A stretch of 64,000 bases of DNA, taken from assembly GCA_019638615.1 (NCBI GenBank), contig JAHBTL010000004.1, positions 124,001 through 188,000 of the forward strand, written 5' to 3'. The DNA comes from Chitinophagaceae bacterium. Lineage in GTDB: Bacteria > Bacteroidota > Bacteroidia > Chitinophagales > Chitinophagaceae. Shown here piece after piece: positions 35,342 to 43,329 of the stretch. The notes under the pieces were generated by a model. It had not been told where the DNA came from, made no database searches, and was given only the letters and a program-made list of their open reading frames with translations. The first letter of the stretch is position 1, and each line of letters begins with the position of its first letter. Made by a program: the position numbers and the translations under genes.

Positions 35342-36145
35342 ATGAAAAAGATTGTTTATTATATAGTGAGCGGAATCATGATGGCAGGTTTTTTTTCCTG
35401 CACCAAGATTGATAATTATCCTGAGCCTAAAGAAACGCTGCGGGGAACCGTGGTAGACGCGGCTACAGGCGAACCGGTATTGACAGACCAGGGAAGCGAA
35501 GGCACCAGGGTCCGTATGCGAGAATTAAGCTGGACAGCCGCTACACCGGAAAACCTTGATATCTTTTGTATGAAAGAAGGAACATTTCAGAACACAAAAG
35601 TATTCAGGGGGAATTACAATGTGAGAGTTGATGGCGCTTTTATTCCCATTGTAAGGTTAAATGCAGACGGTGATACGCTTGCAGATGAATCAAAAACGCT
35701 GGACATAAGCGGTGTAACGGAGACCGAGTTCAGGGTACAGCCGTTCCTGAAATTAAGATGGGAGGGAACACCCACTATAGCTGATGGAAAAATTACCGCG
35801 AAAGTAATAGTAGAACGCGCTGTAAGTCCCGCGGATTTCAGAGCAAAGATCGAACCTATGGGCAATTACAGCGATGATTTTCTCAATGTTACGGATGTGC
35901 GTTTATTTGTAAGCCAGGTGCCGTTTGTGGGTTACCGTGAGTGGGACAATCGCTATACTACCACAATAGATTATCCCGGTAATTCATTCGAGACACAATT
36001 GGGACAGCCCCTTACAATCACTACCAACAATGTCATTCCTTCCGGAAGAACAGTGTTCATACGGGCTGCGGCAAGAATTAATTATGCCACCGAAGGCATC
36101 AGGCGCCATAATTATAATGAGGCTGTAAGGGTTGATATTCCTTAA
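35342..36145 (+). CDS. DUF3823 surface lipoprotein of a SusCD locus
   Basis: 267 residues. A short leader ends in the lipobox GFFSC. Residues ~28-125 form a CarboxypepD-like sandwich (LRGTVVDAATGEPVLTDQG, NYNVRVDGAFIPIV) and residues ~130-265 a second beta domain (FRVQPFLKLRWEGTP, ISNNVIPSGRTVFIRAAARI-like text). This is the two-domain layout of DUF3823, found next to long SusD proteins in Bacteroidota. It likely sits at the cell surface as an accessory of the SusCD complex. It begins 97 bp after susD on the same strand. Its ligand is not known. Confidence 0.88.
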   Translation: MKKIVYYIVSGIMMAGFFSCTKIDNYPEPKETLRGTVVDAATGEPVLTDQGSEGTRVRMRELSWTAATPENLDIFCMKEGTFQNTKVFRGNYNVRVDGAFIPIVRLNADGDTLADESKTLDISGVTETEFRVQPFLKLRWEGTPTIADGKITAKVIVERAVSPADFRAKIEPMGNYSDDFLNVTDVRLFVSQVPFVGYREWDNRYTTTIDYPGNSFETQLGQPLTITTNNVIPSGRTVFIRAAARINYATEGIRRHNYNEAVRVDIP

Positions 36146-36177
36146 TTATTCTCTGTAATATTTAATTATATAGCCGG

Positions 36178-36456
36178 GCATGAGCGTATTTCAAATTTTC
36201 CCCTATAGGTCGGTGTCTCACCATAGCCGTCAACTTAAGCCCGAAGGGCTTGAATTTGAATAGCCCCCAACTTTGTTGGGGGACAACAATGTCGAAGTTT
36301 TGTTGAACCCCGTAGGGGTTCAATGTAAAATTGTCGCAAATATACCACCGGTTACACCGATGGCTATTCAAATTAAACCCCATTCGGGGTATTTAAGCGC
36401 CAGATTTCCTAAGTTGACGGCTATGGTGTCTCACCGACCGGAAAATTTGCATGAGC
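36178..36456. mobile_element. MITE-like inverted-repeat element, copy 2, with internal hairpin modules
   Basis: GCATGAGC flanks the element as a direct repeat (36178-36185 and 36449-36456). The element begins GTATTTCAAATTTTCC and ends GGAAAATTT, so its right end is shortened relative to the other copies. Inner arms ACCATAGCCGTCAACTTA and TAAGTTGACGGCTATGGT (from about 36219 and 36411) pair over 18 bases. GGTCGGTGTCTCACC lies on the left side, and GTGTCTCACCGACC keeps the same GTCTC orientation on the right. Four small palindromic modules lie between: GCCCGAAGGGC, CCCCCAACTTTGTTGGGGG, AACCCCGTAGGGGTT and ACCCCATTCGGGGT. The element fills most of the 354-base gap between the DUF3823 and hydrolase genes. 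Confidence 0.75.
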
Positions 36457-36499
36457 ATTCGGTATGCAATACCTGGCTATTTTTACAAAAAGAAATGAT

Positions 36500-38662
36500 A
36501 TGAAATTTCAGCAACGATTGTCCTGTCTGTTATTTACCGTTTTATTGCCGGCAATGGGTTGGTGCCAGGAAAAAACAGCTTTCCAGACAGCCCATCACTG
36601 GATACCGGAGATTGATGTGCGTTCGGATATCGCCATTGTATATGGTGTTAGTGAAAGGGGAAAAATGTCGTTTGAAGATCGTGTAAAATCGTGGAGAGAC
36701 CGGGGATACAATGTACATTTTATGACAGGCATTGCCTGGGGGCAATACGATGAGTATTTCCTGGGTAAATGGGACGGGCAGGATCATTTGGGTGAAGGAC
36801 AGCAAACAGTTAAAGGCGATACAATATGGCATGGAAGAAATATTCCTTACGTAGTGCCTGTGGCTTCTTTTATAAAATTTATGCAGGAAAGAGTGGTTAA
36901 AAGAGTGATCGATGCAGGTATAAGCTCCATTCATCTTGAAGAGCCTGAGTTTTGGGCAAGAGCCGGCTATAGTGAAGTATTTAAACAGGAGTGGCAGAAA
37001 TATTATGGTTTTCCCTGGCGTTCGCAGCATGAATCGCCCGAAAATACGTATCTCTCCAGCAAATTAAAATACCAGCTCTATTACAACGCCATTAAAGAAG
37101 TATCCTCTTACGCCAAGGCTTACGGTAAAACAAAAGGGCTGGATGTGAAAGTATATATACCTACACATTCCCTGGTAAATTACTCTTCGTGGCAAATTGT
37201 AAGTCCGGAAGCCAGCCTGGCCTCATTACCGGGTATAGATGGGTATATTGCGCAGGTATGGACAGGTACGTCGAGGGAGCCGACATATTTTAACGGGCTT
37301 AAAAAGGAAAGAGTATTTGAGAACGCCTTTCTCGAATATGGTTCCATGGTTTCGATGACTGCGCCTACCAAGAGAAAATTATTTTTTCTTACAGACCCGA
37401 TAGAAGACTGGCCGCGCGACTGGGCGGATTACAAAAGAAATTATGAGGCCACTTTTACGGCTAAGCTTTTGTACCCGATGGTAGCGGATTATGAAGTAAT
37501 GCCATGGCCGGAAAGAATATATACACGTCCGTACAAGCTTGCTAACAGCGATGAAAAGGTATTGATACCCAAATATTATTCCACGCAAATGCAGGTAATG
37601 GTAAATGCGCTGAATGATATACAGGTGTCCTCCAATCGCGTTACAGGAACGGGCGGCATAGGCGTATTGATGAGCAACTCCCTCATGTTCCAGCGATTCC
37701 CTACTCATAATGATTATGAAGACCCGCAGTTCTCTAATTTCTATGGTCAAACATTACCGTTGGTCAAACGCGGAGTGCCGGTAGAAACCGTGCATATGGA
37801 AAATCTTTCCTACCCGGCAACGCTTGAAGATATAAAAGTGCTGGTAGTAAGCTATTCCAATATGAAGCCGAACGATGCCGAAGTGCACCGGCACCTCGCT
37901 GATTGGGTAAAAAAAGGAGGAGTGCTGGTATACTGCGGAAAAGACGACGATCCTTATCAAAAGGTGATGGAATGGTGGAACACCAACGGCAACTCCTATG
38001 CTGCACCTGCCGATCACCTGTTTGAATTGCTGGGTATACAAGCCGGTACAGGAGATAAAAGCTTTGCTGTAGAAAAAGGAAAGGTATATGTCATAAGGAA
38101 AAATCCTAAGGAGTTTGCCATGCAAAGCGGCATGGATACAAAATATACAGACCTTATAAAGCAGGCCTATGAAGCAGATGCGAAGGCCGGTAAATTTTTG
38201 GTAAAGAATAATTTTTATTTACAACGCGGCCCTTATGATATAGTGTCGGTAATGGATGAAAGCGCAGGCGGTGATCCTTATGTTGTAACCGGGCCGGTAA
38301 TAGACCTGTTTGATCCGAAGTTGCCCGTGCTTGCCAAAAAAGCAGTTGAACCGGGCACACAGGCGTTTTTATACAATATCGGCCGGATTGAAAATAAAAA
38401 AGCCCCCAAAGTATTAGCCTCCGCTTCCAGGATTTATGACGAAGATGTAAAGGGGAGATCGTATGCTTTTGTTGCAAAGAGCCCTGTTAACACTATCAAC
38501 AGCATGCGTATATATCTTCCCTCAGCACCTAAAAGCACTGTAGTCACCAATAGCAAAGGAGAGAAGATAAATGCGGAGAGCTCGTGGGATAAGCAATCCC
38601 GCACCTGCTATCTTAGCTTTGATAACAGCCCTGATGGTATCAGGGTATCCATAAGCTGGTAA
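36500..38662 (+). CDS. Secreted TIM-barrel hydrolase-like protein with GATase-like domain, unknown specificity
   Basis: 720 residues from the ATG at 36500 (frame open to 36464). The signal peptide is CLLFTVLLPAMGWCQ. Residues ~30-390 look like a TIM barrel: DIAIVYGVSERGKMSFED, YNVHFMTGIAWGQYDEYF, ISSIHLEEPEFWARAGYS with a tandem Glu pair on a strand end that could hold the acid/base, then LPGIDGYIAQVWTGTS. Residues ~430-540 contain VPVETVHMENLSYPA, IKVLVVSYSNMKP and WVKKGGVLVYCGKDD, the GATase-like fold that follows the barrel in GH42-type enzymes. C-terminal ~150 residues are beta-rich. The family is not one I can name. As the only enzyme of this SusCD locus it probably acts on the imported glycan. 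Confidence 0.65.
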   Translation: MKFQQRLSCLLFTVLLPAMGWCQEKTAFQTAHHWIPEIDVRSDIAIVYGVSERGKMSFEDRVKSWRDRGYNVHFMTGIAWGQYDEYFLGKWDGQDHLGEGQQTVKGDTIWHGRNIPYVVPVASFIKFMQERVVKRVIDAGISSIHLEEPEFWARAGYSEVFKQEWQKYYGFPWRSQHESPENTYLSSKLKYQLYYNAIKEVSSYAKAYGKTKGLDVKVYIPTHSLVNYSSWQIVSPEASLASLPGIDGYIAQVWTGTSREPTYFNGLKKERVFENAFLEYGSMVSMTAPTKRKLFFLTDPIEDWPRDWADYKRNYEATFTAKLLYPMVADYEVMPWPERIYTRPYKLANSDEKVLIPKYYSTQMQVMVNALNDIQVSSNRVTGTGGIGVLMSNSLMFQRFPTHNDYEDPQFSNFYGQTLPLVKRGVPVETVHMENLSYPATLEDIKVLVVSYSNMKPNDAEVHRHLADWVKKGGVLVYCGKDDDPYQKVMEWWNTNGNSYAAPADHLFELLGIQAGTGDKSFAVEKGKVYVIRKNPKEFAMQSGMDTKYTDLIKQAYEADAKAGKFLVKNNFYLQRGPYDIVSVMDESAGGDPYVVTGPVIDLFDPKLPVLAKKAVEPGTQAFLYNIGRIENKKAPKVLASASRIYDEDVKGRSYAFVAKSPVNTINSMRIYLPSAPKSTVVTNSKGEKINAESSWDKQSRTCYLSFDNSPDGIRVSISW

Positions 38663-38695
38663 TTATTTCATGTATTCTTTAAACGGGGCTATTTA

Positions 38696-38740
38696 AACCA
38701 AAAAGGCAGCTATCCTCCGGGAAGCTGCTTTGTTTTGGTT
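38696..38740 (+). terminator. Intrinsic terminator after the second SusCD locus
   Basis: AACCAAAAAGGCAGCT and AGCTGCTTTGTTTTGGTT pair around a TATCCTCCGGGA loop, with one bulged G. The right arm gives a T-rich 3' end. It lies 34 bp after the hydrolase stop codon. Confidence 0.7.
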
Positions 38741-38837
38741 AAATCCATAATTTCCTCAATTCTCTGCTTGCCGCAGCGTCCTTCTATGCACAAGGCCTGA
38801 AGTAGAGAATCAGCGGAGAAGAAGGAATTTGTTGTTT

Positions 38838-38931
38838 ATGGTTTACAGTTTCAGGTTACAAGCCACAAACCTGTAACCTGCAGCTTGCGAAACCACAAAC
38901 CTCAAACTACAAACCACAAACTATTTTTTGT
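38838..38931. repeat. Degenerate word-repeat tract
   Basis: Short words TTTACAGTTTCAGGTTACAAG, ACAAACCTGTAACCTGCAG and CAAACCTCAAACTACAAACC (each given in part) recur at near-regular spacing. The same vocabulary appears at 13203, 25829, 41400, 51394 and 58993. Confidence 0.7.
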
Positions 38932-39011
38932 ATTCTTTGTAAGTATTAATACCTTGAACATTGCTCTAGGGTTTAAATATTTTTCCACGATTGTAACCTG
39001 TATTTGTCATT

Positions 39012-40748
39012 ATGGGAAATTTACAGATCAAAAAATCCTCCAAAGTTCATGATGTAGTAGTAATAGGATCCGGCGCGGGAGGTGGTATGGCCGGCTATGT
39101 GCTTGCCAACGCGGGCATTAAAGTATTAATGCTGGAAGCCGGTCCTTTTTTTGACCCAAAAACCGATTCTCACCAGTTTAAGAAACCCTGGGAGTCGCCC
39201 CGTAGAGGTGCTTCCACCGTACGCCCTTTCGGTGATTTTGATGCCGCGTATGGCGGCTGGGAAATTGACGGAGAACCTTATACCAGGAAAAACAATACTG
39301 AATTTGACTGGTTCAGATCGAGGATGCTGGGTGGAAAAACCAACCACTGGGGGAGGATATCACTCCGCATGGGACCGGAAGATTTCAAGCCTACGGACGG
39401 CTTAACTGAAGACTGGCCCTTTACCTACGAAGAATTAAAGCCTTACTACGATAAAATTGACGAGTTGATCGGTATTTATGGAACCGTAGAGGGCATACCC
39501 AACGAACCCGATGGCATTTTCATGAAACCGCCCAAGCCGAGGCTGCCTGAGCTGTTCATTAAAAAACACGCGGCGCAGGCAGGCGTTCCTGTTATAGCCG
39601 GGCGCGGTTCGGTAATAACAGAATTGCTGAAGGACAATAAAGACCGGCAGCCCTGTTTTTATTGCGGGCAGTGTGGGCGTAGCTGTAAGGTGTACGGCGA
39701 TTTCTCCGCTTCTTCCTGCCTGGTAATACCGGCTATGAAAACCGGCAACCTGGAAGTAATTACCAATGCCATGGTGCGCGAGATCATTACAGATAAAAAT
39801 GGCGTGGCTACCGGCGTATCGTATATTAATAAAGACGATATGCAGGAGTACCAGGTAAACACCAAAATAGTAATAGTAGGCGCGAGCGCGTGCGAGTCTG
39901 CCAGGATATTATTAAATTCAAAATCATCGGCGCATCCCAATGGGTTAGCCAACAACAGCAACGTAATAGGCAAATACCTGCACGATTCCACGGGTTCCAG
40001 TATGGGCGGTTTTTTACCGCAATTAATGGATCGCAAGCGGTTTAACGAAGATGGCGCCGGAAGCATTCATATTTATTCTCCCTGGTGGCTCGATAACAAA
40101 AAGCTTCCTTTCCCCCGGGGTTACCACATTGAATACGGCGGTGGCATGCGTATGCCTTCGTATGGCTTTGGAGGAGGCATCCATCGTATGAACGGGAAAG
40201 TGCCCGGTAAAGATGGCAAGCCTAAAAAGGCGGGCGGCTTCGGCGCGGATCTTAAAGAAGATTACCGGCGGTTTTTCGGAACGCAGGTAGGCATGGCCGG
40301 CAGGGGAACCGCTATCGCAAGAGAAGACAATTATTGCGAAATAGATCCGAATGTAGTAGATAAGTATGGTATCCCTGTATTGCGTTTTCACTATAAGTGG
40401 AGCAATGAAGAAATATTGCAGGCGAAACACATGCAGGAAACTTTTGCGGAGATCATGCATAAAATGGGGGCGATCGTTACCTCGCCTCAGCGCGGACCAG
40501 AAGACAGCTGGGGACTGGAAGCGCCGGGAAGGATCATTCATGAAGTGGGAACCATACGCATGGGCGATAACCCCAGGAAGAGCGCGTTGAACAGGTGGTG
40601 CCAGGCGCATGATTGTAAAAACCTGTTTGTAGTGGATGCCGCGCCTTTTGTGCAACAGGGCGATAAGAATGCTACCTGGACGATCCTTGCACTGTCTATG
40701 CGTACCGCAGAATACATTTTGCAGCAACGCCGGAAATTAAATGTTTAA
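39012..40748 (+). CDS. GMC-family FAD oxidoreductase, large subunit (glucoside 3-dehydrogenase-like)
   Basis: 578 residues, cytoplasmic-looking start. The FAD-binding motif is VVVIGSGAGGGMAGYVLANAG (~15-35, in part) with MLEAG at the second strand end. GGKTNHWGRISLR is the GMC signature. Cys215, 218, 221, 225 and 236 (CFYCGQCGRSC...SSC) resemble the iron-sulfur site of bacterial FAD glucose or glucoside dehydrogenase alpha subunits. Near the C-terminus are HEVGTIRMGDNPRKSALN and FVVDAAPFVQQGDKNATWT, which hold the catalytic His region. The next gene, 18 bp on, encodes the small subunit carrying the Tat-like leader, so the pair is probably exported together as in glucoside 3-dehydrogenases. 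The sugar substrate is unknown. Confidence 0.85.
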   Translation: MGNLQIKKSSKVHDVVVIGSGAGGGMAGYVLANAGIKVLMLEAGPFFDPKTDSHQFKKPWESPRRGASTVRPFGDFDAAYGGWEIDGEPYTRKNNTEFDWFRSRMLGGKTNHWGRISLRMGPEDFKPTDGLTEDWPFTYEELKPYYDKIDELIGIYGTVEGIPNEPDGIFMKPPKPRLPELFIKKHAAQAGVPVIAGRGSVITELLKDNKDRQPCFYCGQCGRSCKVYGDFSASSCLVIPAMKTGNLEVITNAMVREIITDKNGVATGVSYINKDDMQEYQVNTKIVIVGASACESARILLNSKSSAHPNGLANNSNVIGKYLHDSTGSSMGGFLPQLMDRKRFNEDGAGSIHIYSPWWLDNKKLPFPRGYHIEYGGGMRMPSYGFGGGIHRMNGKVPGKDGKPKKAGGFGADLKEDYRRFFGTQVGMAGRGTAIAREDNYCEIDPNVVDKYGIPVLRFHYKWSNEEILQAKHMQETFAEIMHKMGAIVTSPQRGPEDSWGLEAPGRIIHEVGTIRMGDNPRKSALNRWCQAHDCKNLFVVDAAPFVQQGDKNATWTILALSMRTAEYILQQRRKLNV

Positions 40749-40766
40749 CCCGCTTAATGGATTGTT

Positions 40767-41399
40767 ATGAACAGACGTGAGTCATTAAAAGCAATAGGAT
40801 TAACCGCTGTATCAGCCGGTGTATTGATGCAGGCCTGTGATACAGATGCTAAAAAGGAAACTGAAAATCAACCTGCTTCATTTATGGGAGATGAAGCTGC
40901 AGGGCGGGAACCCTTTGAGCTGGAACGTAATAAAAAATTACAGACTGAGAAATTTTTTACCGCCCACGAAATGGCAACCATTACGGTGCTTGCCGATATT
41001 ATTATTCCTAAAGATGAAAGATCGGGCAGTGCGTCGGACGCTAAAGTGCCTGAATTTATCGAGTTTATTGTAAAAGATATACCCTCGCACCAAACGCCTA
41101 TGCGTGGCGGGTTGCGCTGGCTGGACCTTCAGTGCATGAACCGGTACAATGCTGCATTTAAGGATGCTACAGCAGATCAGCAACTGGAAATGGTGAATGA
41201 CATTGCCTACCCCGAAGATGTTAAACCCGGTATGGAGCAGGGAGTGGCTTTTTTCAACCGCATGCGCGATCTTACCGCTTCCGGCTTTTACACTACTGAA
41301 ATGGGCGTTGAAGATATAGGATATATAGGGAATGCTCCCAACAAATGGGAGGGCGTTCCCGCTGATATATTGAAGCAGTACGGAATGGAAGGGGTGTGA
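40767..41399 (+). CDS. Gluconate 2-dehydrogenase subunit 3 family protein (small subunit of GMC dehydrogenase)
   Basis: 210 residues. The leader MNRRESLKAIGLTAVSAGVL is Tat-like (twin Arg) and is followed by MQAC, a lipobox-like Cys. Family motifs are FFTAHEMATITVLADIIIPKDE, SAGDAKVPEFIEFIV-like text and FFNRMRDLTASGFYTTEMGVEDIGY (each in part). In glucoside 3-dehydrogenases and FAD-glucose dehydrogenases this subunit carries the export signal and assists assembly of the large subunit. It follows that gene by 18 bp. A truncated relic of the same gene lies at 58727-58992. A word-repeat tract begins directly after its stop, as it does after the relic. Confidence 0.88.
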   Translation: MNRRESLKAIGLTAVSAGVLMQACDTDAKKETENQPASFMGDEAAGREPFELERNKKLQTEKFFTAHEMATITVLADIIIPKDERSGSASDAKVPEFIEFIVKDIPSHQTPMRGGLRWLDLQCMNRYNAAFKDATADQQLEMVNDIAYPEDVKPGMEQGVAFFNRMRDLTASGFYTTEMGVEDIGYIGNAPNKWEGVPADILKQYGMEGV

Positions 41400-41456
41400 G
41401 ACCAGGTTACAGGAATTTGTAGTTTATAGTTTATAGTGTGTGATTGCAGGTTACCG
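41400..41456. repeat. Degenerate word-repeat tract between convergent genes
   Basis: Contains CAGGTTACAGG, TTTGTAGTTTATAGTTTATAG and GCAGGTTACC (in part), matching the vocabulary of the other tracts. The stop-proximal part resembles the sequence right after the pseudogene stop at 58992. Confidence 0.6.
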
Positions 41457-41476
41457 CATGCCGGCATTACAGCCCC

Positions 41477-42364
41477 TCACTGTACCACTTTTATCGCTTC
41501 TGCTACTTCAATCGGCAAATCTGATTCAAGGATATCAACCCCGTTTTTAAAAATTTCCCTGTAGTGCTGTGCCCGTTCAGCGCTATCAGGTAATTTATCG
41601 AATGTAGGCGCCGCGGATACCATGCACATCACGCCTTTTTCATGTAAAAGCCCAAGGAGTTCCCTGTTCTCATCGGTAAGCTTTGGGCCGATATATGCGA
41701 TCATGCTCTTCCAGGGAATATGGGCAGCTTCATATTTTTCAAATGCTTCTCTTGTAAGGATATGAACGGAAAACATGCTGTTGGGATCACGATCTAAATA
41801 AAACTGTGCCTGTTCAGGACTGTGAATAGTGAGCATTACAGCAGGGTTCCTGCCCTGTTTGATTATGTCAGCGATCATTTCAAACGGAACGCCTTTATGG
41901 TCGAGGTTTAGCACGGTTTTCCCCCTGCTCCATTTTAATGCTTCCAGCAGGGTTGGGATCCTGTAGGGTGTTATGTTGCCTTCCTTATCTTTTAAAAACA
42001 ATTGCTGCAGTTCCCTGTATGTATAATCACTTACTTTTCCTTTTCCTGTTGTAGTGCGGTCAAGCGTCGCATCGTGCATTAAAACAACAACACTGTCTTT
42101 GGTAAGCCTCGGATCAATCTCATAGAAAGCAGGTGTATATTTTAAGGTATTCACAAACGTTGCTATCGAATTTTCGGGGAAGCCGATTACCATTCCGCCC
42201 CTGTGCCCGCTGATTATCGGCGGATGAGGCTGACCTGTATAATGAAAAAAAGCCTGCAGGGCTTTGGAGGTCCGAAAATTAAAAGCGTTTTTTTTCTGTG
42301 CGAAACCTGTCAATGAACGTAATGCAAATACTGCAAGGAGGCTTAAGACAAGTATTTTTTTCAT
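41477..42364 (-). CDS. Glycerophosphodiester phosphodiesterase family protein, exported
   Basis: 295 residues with a signal peptide (KKILVLSLLAVFALRSLTGFAQ, in part). GDPD motifs: ISGHRGGMVIGFPENSIATF, FYEIDPRLTKDSVVVLMHDATLDRTT (in part), and KTVLNLDHKG, giving the two catalytic histidines and the metal-binding Glu/Asp set. Such enzymes hydrolyse glycerophosphodiesters to glycerol 3-phosphate and an alcohol; some act on other phosphodiesters or inositol compounds. The phosphatase gene lies 11 bp upstream on the same strand, so the two are likely an operon. The location with FGGY kinases and a polyol-type transporter fits scavenging of phosphorylated polyols. Confidence 0.92.
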   Translation of the reverse strand: MKKILVLSLLAVFALRSLTGFAQKKNAFNFRTSKALQAFFHYTGQPHPPIISGHRGGMVIGFPENSIATFVNTLKYTPAFYEIDPRLTKDSVVVLMHDATLDRTTTGKGKVSDYTYRELQQLFLKDKEGNITPYRIPTLLEALKWSRGKTVLNLDHKGVPFEMIADIIKQGRNPAVMLTIHSPEQAQFYLDRDPNSMFSVHILTREAFEKYEAAHIPWKSMIAYIGPKLTDENRELLGLLHEKGVMCMVSAAPTFDKLPDSAERAQHYREIFKNGVDILESDLPIEVAEAIKVVQ

Positions 42365-42375
42365 GCATATATTTT

Positions 42376-42978
42376 TTATAAAGTGGGAGCATTTAATTTT
42401 TTCAGAATAAAGCCATGCGCATCATCCAGCTCAAAAAGAGTGATAGATGAATTTTCCTGCTCGATGTGCCGGTAATAGGATAAAGGCATTCCCAGTTTGG
42501 ATGCCATATACAGCCTGTTGATGCCGTTATGCGCTACCACCATGATCGTTTGGTTGTTATGTTTAATATTCACCTCCTTAAAAAAATCATTTACTCTTTT
42601 CACGATCTCTCCGCCTGTTTCCCCGGTCCCGCCTGCTCTTGTGTTTTTGGGGTCTTTCATCCATTGCTGCCACAGCGCGGGATTTTCAGCATTGAATTCC
42701 TCTTTGGTTTTTCCTTCCCAAAGTCCGAAATCAGCTTCTATGATACGTTCATCAGTGATCACCGGACGGTTACCTGAGGCGATCTCTGCTGTTTTACGGG
42801 CACGCGCTAACGGCGATGCATACACCGCATCAATATGCGCCTCTTTCAGGGCAGTAAATACTTTCAGCGCCTGTGCAAGGCCTTTCTCTGTAAGCCCGAT
42901 ATCCGTTCTGCCGCAATAGCGATTGCCATCAGCGTTATAAGGCGTTTCGCCGTGGCGTAATAAAATCACTTTAAGCAT
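42376..42978 (-). CDS. Histidine phosphatase family protein (phosphoglycerate mutase-like)
   Basis: 200 residues, cytoplasmic. The phosphohistidine motif LRHGETPYN is at the start (His9), the acid residue is in VYASPLARARKTAEIASG, and the second catalytic His is in IMVVAHNGINRL. This is the short CobC/GpmB-like branch that dephosphorylates small metabolites such as sugar phosphates. It lies 11 bp before the glycerophosphodiesterase gene and likely forms an operon with it. The specific substrate cannot be read from the sequence. Confidence 0.92.
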   Translation of the reverse strand: MLKVILLRHGETPYNADGNRYCGRTDIGLTEKGLAQALKVFTALKEAHIDAVYASPLARARKTAEIASGNRPVITDERIIEADFGLWEGKTKEEFNAENPALWQQWMKDPKNTRAGGTGETGGEIVKRVNDFFKEVNIKHNNQTIMVVAHNGINRLYMASKLGMPLSYYRHIEQENSSITLFELDDAHGFILKKLNAPTL

Positions 42979-43329
42979 ATTTGTCGTTTCACGTTTATTG
43001 TTTCACCATTCACCATCCAATGTCGTTTCCTTTAGCTTAAGAATCATCATAAGACTTTTAATTTGTCAGCAACGCGATATCTATCACACTGTTACCAGTA
43101 TCCGAATAAGCCCCCTTTTTTTGCGTGAGATTTGTACTACCGCTGATCAAGGGGATGGATGAACAATGATACAAAGCTGACAGGTCTCCTCAAAGCAAAA
43201 AGCAGGGGTGTTTCGGATATCCCGCCAAGTGGCGGGACCGGCTTGAGGCAATCAACAACTTACCCTTAAAACGCTATACCTTCTTAAGGAAACGACATTG
43301 ATTGCCCATTCACCCCGTCCGAACGGTGT
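42979..43329. other. Gap of 351 bases between phosphatase and kinase genes
   Basis: It is largely occupied by the inverted-repeat-bounded segment at 43018-43300. Bases 42981-43016 carry TTTCAC/CATTCACC words, and 43301-43329 begin a 13-base direct repeat that recurs inside the kinase gene. I see no credible reading frame and no RNA gene. Confidence 0.5.
43018..43300. repeat. Segment bounded by a perfect 15 bp inverted repeat
   Basis: CAATGTCGTTTCCTT (43018-43032) is the exact reverse complement of AAGGAAACGACATTG (43286-43300). CCATTCACC stands as a direct repeat just outside both ends (43006-43014 and 43306-43314). A perfect hairpin CCCGCCA-AG-TGGCGGG lies at 43221-43236. The layout fits a small non-autonomous mobile element. 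The flanking direct repeats are 3-5 bases away from the inverted repeats and lie in low-complexity text, so target duplication is not certain. Confidence 0.5.

Larger units (their letters stand above)
38663..39011. other. Gap of 349 bases: terminator then degenerate repeats
   Basis: The left part holds a terminator (38696-38740). Bases ~38838-38931 are a word-repeat tract. The right part, upstream of the GMC gene, has TTG...TATTTTTC (near 38956-38983) as a weak match to the Bacteroidota promoter pattern. I see no gene in it. Confidence 0.5.

Noticed and set aside
40023..40727. 234-codon minus-strand open frame
   Set aside because: It lies opposite the conserved C-terminal part of the GMC oxidoreductase and has no recognisable motif.
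43018..43300. Small RNA or riboswitch gene
   Set aside because: Apart from one 7 bp hairpin there is no conserved aptamer-like architecture or terminator, and the inverted ends fit a mobile element better.
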